Shown here: piece by piece, positions 33,359-38,599 of the stretch | Layout of the letters: each line of letters opens with the position of its first letter | How positions within the stretch are numbered: the first letter of the stretch is position 1 | Notes under the pieces: model-generated | Databases searched by the model: none | What the model saw: the letters and a program-made list of their open reading frames with translations, nothing else | What the model was told of the DNA's origin: nothing | Made by a program: the position numbers and the translations under genes | NCBI GenBank assembly: GCA_026225215.1 | Contig: JAMFSI010000017.1 | Coordinates: forward strand, 1 to 38,599 | Length of the DNA: 38,599 bases | From: Sphingomonas palustris | GTDB lineage: Bacteria; Pseudomonadota; Alphaproteobacteria; Sphingomonadales; Sphingomonadaceae | Direction: 5' to 3'

Positions 33359-34660
33359 ATGACGACATCGACGCATCTGGTGAGGACGCGCCGTTTCTTG
33401 CCGTTATTCGTGACGCAATTGCTCGGCGCGTTTAACGACAACCTCTTCAAGAACGCTATGGTGCTGTTCGTCGTCTACAGCATCTATGATTCGGAAAAAG
33501 CCGAGGCGAAATTCAGCGCCATTGCTTCGGGCTTGTTCATCCTGCCGTTTTTCCTGCTGTCGGCCTTGTCCGGGCAATTGGCCGACATGCGCGACAAGGC
33601 GCGGATCATCCGCATCGTCAAATTCTGCGAGATACTGATCATGCTGGTCGGCGCGGTCGGGCTGTTGATGGCCTGGCGCGGGGTGGCCGTGGAAACCGTG
33701 GCGATCCCGCTGATGTTGCTGGGGTTGCTGGCGATGGGGGTGCATTCCACCTTCTTCGGGCCGATCAAATACGCGATCCTGCCGCAGCATCTGCACCCCG
33801 GCGAAGTGCTGGCGGGCACCGGGCTGGTCGAGGCGGGGACGTATATGGCGATCCTGGCAGGGACGATCCTGGCCGGGTGGATCCCGGTGCAATGGGCCGC
33901 GCTGGGCGTGGTGGTTACCGCGCTGCTGGGTTGGACGGTGTCGCGCGAGATTCCCCCGGCACCGCCGACGATCATCAACGAGCCTTTGGATTTCCACTTC
34001 ATCCGCTCGTCGATCGCGCTGGTGCGCAATTGTATGCATGACCGGCGCGTGTTTCTGGCGATCATGGCGATCAGCGTGTTCTGGGCGATCGGTTCGGTGC
34101 TGATCATCCAATTCCCACCGCTGGCGCGCAACGTGCTTTCCGCCAGCAAAGAAGTGGCGAGCCTGTTTCTGGTGATGTTCTCGGTGGGAGTGGCGCTCGG
34201 CTCGGTGTCGATCAATGCCTTGCTCAAGGGCAAGGTCTCGGCGCGGTTTTCGCCGGCTTCGGTAATCGGCATGGGCGTGTTCGTGGTGCTGTTCGAACAG
34301 GTGTGCCAGCGCTGGTCAGTGCCGAAGGCGGCCGGGCTGCTTAATGTCGCCCAATTCATTGCCCAGCCGCTGGCGGTGCCACTGTTGATCACGCTGCTGG
34401 GCATCGCGGTGTGCGGCGGCATGTTCGTGGTGCCGCTCTATGCGTTTCTTACCACTTTCGTCGATAAGTCGCAGGCCGCGCGGACGATCGCTGCTAACAA
34501 CATCGTCAATTCCGGAGCGATGGTGCTCGGAGCCGGACTGGCGGTGGCGCTGAGCGCGGTGGGCGTGCCGATCGTCGAGCAATTGCTGCTCAGTGCGGCG
34601 ATGTGCTTGCTGTCAGCCTGGATGGGGTGGTTATTGTACTGCGCGGAAGTTTGCGCCTGA
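33359..34660 (+). CDS. MFS transporter, LplT (lysophospholipid carrier)-like
   Basis: 433 residues with ~12 transmembrane helices. The N-terminus F-V-T-Q-L-L-G-A-F-N-D-N-L-F-K-N-A is the hallmark of the LplT/Aas MFS branch, and G-P-I-K-Y-A-I-L-P-Q in TM4-5 is the family substrate-site motif. In many proteobacteria this carrier is fused to or beside an acyltransferase/acyl-ACP synthetase for lysophospholipid re-acylation; here it stands alone. The ATG at 33359 gives the conserved start; a GTG at 33335 is also open. The divergent neighbour pgsA supports a membrane-lipid role. Confidence 0.88.
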   Translation: MTTSTHLVRTRRFLPLFVTQLLGAFNDNLFKNAMVLFVVYSIYDSEKAEAKFSAIASGLFILPFFLLSALSGQLADMRDKARIIRIVKFCEILIMLVGAVGLLMAWRGVAVETVAIPLMLLGLLAMGVHSTFFGPIKYAILPQHLHPGEVLAGTGLVEAGTYMAILAGTILAGWIPVQWAALGVVVTALLGWTVSREIPPAPPTIINEPLDFHFIRSSIALVRNCMHDRRVFLAIMAISVFWAIGSVLIIQFPPLARNVLSASKEVASLFLVMFSVGVALGSVSINALLKGKVSARFSPASVIGMGVFVVLFEQVCQRWSVPKAAGLLNVAQFIAQPLAVPLLITLLGIAVCGGMFVVPLYAFLTTFVDKSQAARTIAANNIVNSGAMVLGAGLAVALSAVGVPIVEQLLLSAAMCLLSAWMGWLLYCAEVCA

Positions 34661-35002
34661 AGCGCAAAGAATCAGGCGAAAAACACGCTGAATGCGACGA
34701 AGCAGGCGCAATAAGCGAGCATGAAGTCCTTCACACTCTGCAGCGTCGAATGGCTCGCACGCCAGCCGCGCAGAGGCAGGCGCGTCGGCCAATTCGCATG
34801 GTGATTGAACGGGAGTGGGACCACCTGACCACTGCGGCGGATGGGAAGTGGCAATGGTCGCAGCATAGGATAGCGAGCATTGTCACCGCGTCGAATCAGG
34901 GCCGGACTCAAAGATGCGCTCATGCAGTCGCATTAAGGTTTTGTTAGCCTTTGCGACAAGGGTGCGATCCGTCCCGTTATGGGATGCCCCGCAATGACAC
35001 GT
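34661..35002. other. Intergenic region between the LplT-like and EVE genes
   Basis: About 340 bases between converging genes. The only candidate gene is a very short minus-strand frame (34672-34734). No hairpin with a T-tract stands out and no RNA gene is recognised. Confidence 0.5.
34672..34734 (-). CDS. Possible 20-residue hydrophobic small protein
   Basis: A GTG-initiated frame of 20 codons encodes a single hydrophobic helix, K-D-F-M-L-A-Y-C-A-C-F-V-A-F. Short proteins with this kind of sequence are, to my recollection, found in sphingomonads. A weak GCAGAG precedes the start. The frame can be extended to 83 codons, but the upstream part looks non-coding. Uncertain. Confidence 0.25.
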   Translation of the reverse strand: MKDFMLAYCACFVAFSVFFA

Positions 35003-35422
35003 TTATCGCTCGGACAATGCGACAATATAATCCCATTCCGCCGGGGTGATCGTCGCCACCGACAGTCGCGACAGCCGCACCAGCTCCATATCCGCCAGCG
35101 TTGGATCGGCCTTGATCTCCTTGAGCGTGACCGGCCGCTTCAGCTTGCGCAAAGGCTTGACCCTGACCGCCGCCCATTTGCCTTCGGGATCGCTGGGATC
35201 GGTGAGCCCGGCCTCGCTGATGGTGACGATACCGACAATCTCGAGCCCGATGTTGGAATGGTAGAAAAACGCCTGGTCGCCGACTTTCATCGCCCGCAGA
35301 TTATTGGCGGCGCGGTGATTGCGCACGCCGTCCCAAGTGCCTTCGCCCTCGGCGATGAGCGTGTCCCAGCCATAAGCATCGGGCTCGGATTTCATCAGCC
35401 AATAGGCGGTATTTTTGGTCAT
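35003..35422 (-). CDS. EVE-domain protein (YTH/PUA-like fold)
   Basis: 139 residues forming one EVE domain: Y-W-L-M-K-S-E-P-D at the start, W-D-G-V-R-N-H-x-A-x-N-N-L-R-x-M, D-Q-A-F-F-Y-H-S-N, and P-L-x-x-P-V-T-L in the second half. The aromatic cage residues expected for binding a modified base are in W-D-G-V-R-N and F-Y-H-S. The ATG at 35422 removes 58 implausible upstream codons; GGAG lies nine bases before it. EVE domains bind modified cytosines or RNA bases. This single-domain form is common and monocistronic in alphaproteobacteria. Confidence 0.93.
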   Translation of the reverse strand: MTKNTAYWLMKSEPDAYGWDTLIAEGEGTWDGVRNHRAANNLRAMKVGDQAFFYHSNIGLEIVGIVTISEAGLTDPSDPEGKWAAVRVKPLRKLKRPVTLKEIKADPTLADMELVRLSRLSVATITPAEWDYIVALSER

Positions 35423-35492
35423 GCACGGGTACTCCGGATCGCTTATGCGAGGTAGCAGCCTCCCTAACGCCATCCGCTTCACAGGACCAGCC

Positions 35493-36431
35493 ATGGACCT
35501 TGCCGCTTTGCCCGTTCTCTCCTTGACCGAAGATGCCGCGCTATTGTCCCGAGAATTGGGAGCAAGCTTTCGCCAATTCGGCTTTGCGCTCGTCAAGGAT
35601 CACGGAATCGATCCCGGCCTGATCGCACGGGGTTGGGTGCTTACGCGGCAATTCTTTGCGCTCGGTCCACAGGAAAAGCAGCGCTATTGTCTGCCGGGGC
35701 AGGGCGGCGCGCGCGGCTATACGCCCTTCGGCAAAGAGATCGCCAAAGGCGCGGCCCTGCCCGATCTCAAGGAATTCTGGCATGTTGGCCGCACCTTGCC
35801 GCCCGGCCATCGGCTGGCGGCCGACGCCATGCCGGCTAATGTCTGGCCGGATCGGCCTTCCGGATTTCGCGAACTCTTCACCGAGCTGTTCGCGGCGTTC
35901 GATAGCATCGGCGCCGTGATCCTGTCGCGGATCGCGGTCGATCTGGGGCTACCGCCGGACGCCTTCGCCGCCGCCACCGAAGAAGGCAATTCGGTGCTGC
36001 GCCTGCTGCATTATCCCCCGGTCGAGGCGAGCCAGGCAGGCGCCATCCGCGCCGGCGCACATGAGGATATCAATCTGATCACCCTGTTGCTCGGGGCCGA
36101 AGAGGCCGGGCTGGAATTGCTGACGCGGCAGGGCAATTGGGTGCCGGTGTCGCCACCCGCCGGCGCGCTGGTCGTCAATATCGGCGATATGCTGCAGCGG
36201 CTGACCAATCATGTTCTGCCTTCCACCACGCACCGCGTGCGCAACCCCGAAGCGGCGCGGGCCGGGCTGAGTCGCTATGCGATGCCGTTTTTTCTCCATC
36301 TGCCGTCGGATTACCCGCTGCAGACGCTTCCGGGCTGCATATCGGATGCGCAGCCCGACCGCTATCCGGAGTCGATCACCGCCGATGAATTTCTGCAGGA
36401 GCGGCTGCGCGAAATCGGGCTGAAGAGGTGA
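35493..36431 (+). CDS. 2-oxoglutarate/Fe(II) oxygenase, isopenicillin-N-synthase-like family
   Basis: A 312-residue double-stranded beta-helix oxygenase. The N-terminal DIOX_N domain has R-Q-F-G-F-A-L-V-K-D-H-G. The iron ligands are H-E-D (A-H-E-D-I-N-L-I-T-L-L) and the distal His in T-H-R-V-R-N-P, and S-R-Y-A-M-P-F-F gives the 2-oxoglutarate-binding Arg. The ATG at 35493 follows AGGA. It is divergent from the EVE gene with a 70-bp gap. The stop lies within a GTGA where a TonB-receptor stub begins. The family includes ethylene-forming and gibberellin-type oxidases; the substrate here is unknown, but proximity to a receptor stub suggests a former nutrient-uptake locus. Confidence 0.9.
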   Translation: MDLAALPVLSLTEDAALLSRELGASFRQFGFALVKDHGIDPGLIARGWVLTRQFFALGPQEKQRYCLPGQGGARGYTPFGKEIAKGAALPDLKEFWHVGRTLPPGHRLAADAMPANVWPDRPSGFRELFTELFAAFDSIGAVILSRIAVDLGLPPDAFAAATEEGNSVLRLLHYPPVEASQAGAIRAGAHEDINLITLLLGAEEAGLELLTRQGNWVPVSPPAGALVVNIGDMLQRLTNHVLPSTTHRVRNPEAARAGLSRYAMPFFLHLPSDYPLQTLPGCISDAQPDRYPESITADEFLQERLREIGLKR

Positions 36432-36664
36432 TCCGCTTCAGCGCGCCGCGAGTCATCCCCGATGCATCCGACCCCGGCTATTGGCTGGTGAATGCCAGGA
36501 TCGGGGTGAAGATCCCCGATGACCAATACAGCATCGCCATCTTTGCGAATAATCTGTTCAATACGGCCTACACGACCTTCGGTTCATCCTCCCCTGCTAC
36601 AGGCACCCAGGACAATTGGGGTAACCCGAGGGTGATCGGCGCGGAGTTCGACGCGAAATTCTGA
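36432..36664 (+). pseudogene. C-terminal stub of a TonB-dependent receptor
   Basis: About 77 codons encode the last barrel strands of a TonB receptor: Y-W-L-V-N-A-R-I-G-V, then I-A-I-F-A-N-N-L-F-N-T-A-Y and the terminal E-F-D-A-K-F with its aromatic C-terminus. The rest of the receptor (some 600 residues) is missing; the homology begins directly at the stop of the oxygenase gene. A GTG overlapping that stop could allow translation, but the product could not form a barrel. It is a deletion remnant. Confidence 0.8.
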
Positions 36665-36739
36665 AAATGCGAGTGCCTTTTGACCGATCTCTGCCTCAGG
36701 CCTATCCCTGCAGGAAATACAGGCAGGGAGGCAGAACGC

Positions 36740-37360
36740 GTGGAAAAGACGATTTTCCTTTTTCAACGCCACAAGGACCGCAGCCGCGAGGATTTCGCCG
36801 CGCACTACATCGAGCGGCACGCCCCGCTCGGCGCCAGGCTGACCCGATCGCTGCTCGGCTATACGGTGAATCTCGTCGAAACCGAGGGTGGGCCGGACGC
36901 GATCACCGAGCATTGGTTGCACGACGCGATGGATCTGCTGACCCCGGATATCGCCTATGCGTCCCCGGAGGATTTCGCCGCCGTAGTGGCCGACGATCGC
37001 ACGCTGTTCGATGATTTCGTGCTGCATGTCGCCGTTGCGGAAACGATCCTCGTAGCGGCAGAGCCATGCGACACCTCGCCCGGCGCATTGACCCCCGAAC
37101 CCAAGCTGATCTGGCTTTACCCCGATGCCAAAACGGCGCCACCGCCGCCGCCAGGCGCGCGCCGGGTGGTGGACAATCACATCGGCTACAAGCTTGTTTT
37201 CGAGGATGGCCTGCGCAAGCGCGTGGCGCCGGACTATGCATTGATCCGCATGGCCTGGGGGCTCGATCAGGCCGTTGCCGGGCCCGAAGGGTCAAAAGGC
37301 TTCGTGGTCAGGGAGCACTGCTTCATCAAGGCGCCCGGCTGGGATGCGCCACGCGGATGA
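36740..37360 (+). CDS. EthD-domain-like protein
   Basis: 206 residues related to EthD/ferredoxin-like dimeric alpha-beta barrel proteins. F-L-F-Q-R-H-K-D-R-S-R-E-D-F with H-Y-I-E-R-H-A-P-L is the family pattern, and a second half (residues ~145-200, Y-A-L-I-R-M-A-W) may be a degenerate second domain. I chose GTG at 36740 because AGGGAGG lies eight bases upstream; a TTG at 36680 lacks one. EthD-like proteins accompany degradation genes for ethers, steroids and aromatics. Its final codon and stop (GGATGA) coincide with the start of an apparent oxygenase-gene fragment, so its C-terminus may have been altered by rearrangement. Confidence 0.7.
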   Translation: MEKTIFLFQRHKDRSREDFAAHYIERHAPLGARLTRSLLGYTVNLVETEGGPDAITEHWLHDAMDLLTPDIAYASPEDFAAVVADDRTLFDDFVLHVAVAETILVAAEPCDTSPGALTPEPKLIWLYPDAKTAPPPPPGARRVVDNHIGYKLVFEDGLRKRVAPDYALIRMAWGLDQAVAGPEGSKGFVVREHCFIKAPGWDAPRG

Positions 37361-37403
37361 ATTCTTGCGGGAGCGGTTGCTGGAGTTCCTGTTGAAAGGC
37401 TGA
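37356..37403 (+). pseudogene. Possible 15-codon tail of a second 2OG-oxygenase gene
   Basis: In a frame shifted from the EthD-like gene, this stretch reads D-E-F-L-R-E-R-L-L-E-F-L-L-K-G-stop. The intact oxygenase ends D-E-F-L-Q-E-R-L-R-E-I-G-L-K-R-stop at 36384-36431. The DNA shares the eight bases GATGAATT at the junction. The match is short but has the same position relative to the stop. Confidence 0.45.
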
Positions 37404-37420
37404 ATTTAAGCTAAGATATA

Positions 37421-37447
37421 GTCTTGGGGCCAGAGGCCCCAAACCCC
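37421..37447 (-). repeat. 27-bp hairpin repeat, copy B (inverted)
   Basis: TTGGGGCC-AGA-GGCCCCAA with flanking bases matches the element at 28725-28751 at 25 of 27 positions when read on the minus strand. The two differences are in the loop and near one end. Confidence 0.75.
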
Positions 37448-37562
37448 GGCCCTGTCGGTGTTGTGTGTCGTTCGGTCGGAGCGCGGTATCGCAGCGTTGC
37501 TGTCTGGCTTACCGTTCTTGCAAAAATACAACGGGGATGTCCGGAATGAGGTGGGGAGCGGA

Positions 37563-37742
37563 ATGTCGGCTTTCAGGCAGATAGATGGTTATAGCTACCG
37601 CTTACAGCGAAGTATGCCTATTTTCTTAAAGCAATACTCCGATGAGAAGCTGCCCGTAGTGATCCTGCACCGCAATGACTCAGCCTTACCGGCCACGTAC
37701 AATCTGCGCAGGTTCCTTCGAGCGCATGTGTTCGGCAAATAA
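37563..37742 (+). CDS. Small hypothetical protein (59 aa)
   Basis: A 59-codon frame from an ATG with GGGGAG four bases before it. The product is mixed polar and hydrophobic and ends basic (L-R-R-F-L-R-A-H-V-F-G-K). A longer frame from 37458 is open, but the extra part has no support. It overlaps the 3' end of the convergent AT-rich gene by 57 bases. Not recognised; it could be a small gene or fortuitous. Confidence 0.35.
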   Translation: MSAFRQIDGYSYRLQRSMPIFLKQYSDEKLPVVILHRNDSALPATYNLRRFLRAHVFGK

Positions 37743-38465
37743 GAAGAAGTCTGATTTAAAGGAATCAGAAAAACAAATGCTTAGAAAATTGAGTGTCGCA
37801 TCTTTCGGAATTTCGGGATAAAAGCAAAATGGAAGAGATTTTTCTGTTTTCTTAAAATTCCATAATACATTTTGAAATTTACTAAACACTCTGAATTCGA
37901 ATGTCGTTTCAAAATTTTTTGATTGAGTAGTTGATTTCCATGCGATCTTATTTATAATCAATGCATAATAGCACGCCGAATTGGATTTATATATACGACT
38001 ATTATTATAGCTAAAGTTAGTTATATATTCTTTATTGTTGTGAACTATCACGGTAGAGCCTTCACCTATGTTCGCGCTGCGGCGAATTGTAGGTATTTCT
38101 AAAGAGTCTATCTGTAAATTTGGTTCAAAAGATTTACTTAGTGCAGCATAAAATCGTGAGTCTTGTTTTGAGTGAGTGGCCGAATCGATAAGTGCTGGCA
38201 AAATCCCACCCACATATGCCAAGCCGCCACTCGAATTTGATGAGATTTGAGCGGTCGGCCATATGTGCAACTCACAACCATCTGCTTTCTCTGTAGGGAT
38301 CAATCCGTCCTTGATGAATTTGCGAGCATCCAAGGCTTGCTCGACTTCAGTCACTGCCGCCGGTACGCGCTCAGTTGGATTAGCCACTGTTCCAGATTGA
38401 GCATGCGCATTTTCAAAAATAGTGAACCAAATAAGCGTCGAATTGAGCAATATTTTTCTTTTCAT
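37686..38465 (-). CDS. Exported hypothetical protein, AT-rich and probably acquired
   Basis: 259 residues with an N-terminal signal peptide (K-R-K, hydrophobic stretch, cleavage after A-H-A). The mature part is rich in Ser, Asn and aromatic residues, with a few Cys (A-D-G-C, S-A-C-Y-Y-A, F-C-F-Y, I-C-F-S) and no domain I recognise. Base composition is strikingly AT-rich compared with the rest of the window, especially 37745-38060, and codon use is accordingly atypical. It begins 26 bases from a transposase end, which supports horizontal transfer with an insertion sequence. Function unknown; a periplasmic or surface location is likely. Confidence 0.65.
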   Translation of the reverse strand: MKRKILLNSTLIWFTIFENAHAQSGTVANPTERVPAAVTEVEQALDARKFIKDGLIPTEKADGCELHIWPTAQISSNSSGGLAYVGGILPALIDSATHSKQDSRFYAALSKSFEPNLQIDSLEIPTIRRSANIGEGSTVIVHNNKEYITNFSYNNSRIYKSNSACYYALIINKIAWKSTTQSKNFETTFEFRVFSKFQNVLWNFKKTEKSLPFCFYPEIPKDATLNFLSICFSDSFKSDFFLFAEHMRSKEPAQIVRGR

Positions 38466-38491
38466 TCAGGCCCCCTAAGGCCCGTGGACAT

Positions 38492-38599
38492 TTAGCGGCA
38501 TGCGATGATTGTTGCGGCGAGGTTGAGATTGGCGCGGAAGCTCTGGTCAGTTTTGTCGTAACGGGTTGCGATTCCCCGGAATTCCTTGATTTTGGCGAA
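38492..38599 (-). mobile_element. IS5-family transposase, C-terminal end (cut by window edge)
   Basis: The minus-strand frame reads F-A-K-I-K-E-F-R-G-I-A-T-R-Y-D-K-T and ends A-A-T-I-I-A-C-R-stop. F-x-x-x-K-x-F-R-x-I-A-T-R-Y-D-K is the C-terminal hallmark of IS5-type DDE transposases (IS427-like). Only 35 codons lie in the window. The IS terminus is probably within about 30 bases beyond the stop, near GGCCCGTGGAC (38479-38489), just before the AT-rich gene. Confidence 0.85.

Noticed and set aside
34603..34947. 114-codon frame at the 3' end of the LplT-like gene
   Set aside because: No family, no supported start, and half of it overlaps a membrane protein in another frame.
1..38599. CRISPR array, tRNA or rRNA genes
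   Set aside because: No regularly spaced direct repeats, no cloverleaf-type sequence with CCA-proximal T-arm and no rRNA signature were seen by reading.

Overview
The window looks like chromosomal DNA of an alphaproteobacterium of the Sphingomonadales (Sphingomonas/Novosphingobium/Sphingobium type). The support is high GC with strongly GC-biased third codon positions, a dispersed repeat of the CTGAGCTTGTCGAAG type at 32.5 kb, many TonB-dependent receptor and 2OG-oxygenase genes, and homologue sets typical of that order. No rRNA, tRNA or CRISPR array was seen.

Region 1 (1-7972) is a divergent catabolic cluster. On the minus strand, CoA-transferase III, a DUF35 Zn-ribbon/OB protein and a thiolase-like protein overlap as a tight unit. 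They are followed, after a hairpin, by an amidohydrolase and the first 27 codons of an MDR oxidoreductase. On the plus strand are an APH-type phosphotransferase, a cytochrome P450 and a second MDR oxidoreductase. Together they suggest oxidation and CoA-dependent cleavage of an unidentified hydrophobic (steroid- or terpenoid-like) substrate. The thiolase lacks a recognisable nucleophilic Cys and is paired with DUF35, which resembles the Ltp2/ChsH2 side-chain aldolases.

Region 2 (8230-17436) is a four-gene tripartite RND efflux operon of MdtABC/MuxABC-OpmB type with 4-nt stop/start overlaps. It runs tail to tail into trhO (tRNA U34 hydroxylase), which is followed by an HU gene.

Region 3 (18827-22953) is an iron-uptake unit: a perfect 7-1-7 Fur-like palindrome, a TonB-dependent siderophore receptor, a PiuC-like Fe2OG hydroxylase, a Sel1-repeat protein and an orphan VirB2/TrbC-like membrane protein. 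Region 4 (23151-25431) holds a fused E1 alpha/beta 2-oxoacid (acetoin-type) dehydrogenase and a free lipoyl domain. No E2 or E3 follows.

Region 5 (about 25.6-28.5 kb) is an accessory island of lower GC and is the best candidate for an undescribed system. It has a 59-aa antitoxin-like protein overlapping a PARP-like ADP-ribosyltransferase-fold protein, then a DUF5131 (Gp37/Gp68-like, three-Cys) protein with its TcmP partner.

Region 6 (28.8-35.4 kb) has a divergent pair of unknown membrane proteins, an L-2-hydroxyglutarate-dehydrogenase-like FAD enzyme, pgsA, an LplT-like MFS carrier and an EVE protein. Region 7 (35.5-38.6 kb) is a rearranged zone: an intact IPNS-like 2OG oxygenase, the C-terminal stub of a TonB receptor, an EthD-like protein, what appears to be the 15-codon tail of a second 2OG oxygenase, an AT-rich gene for an exported protein, and the C-terminus of an IS5-family transposase at the window edge.
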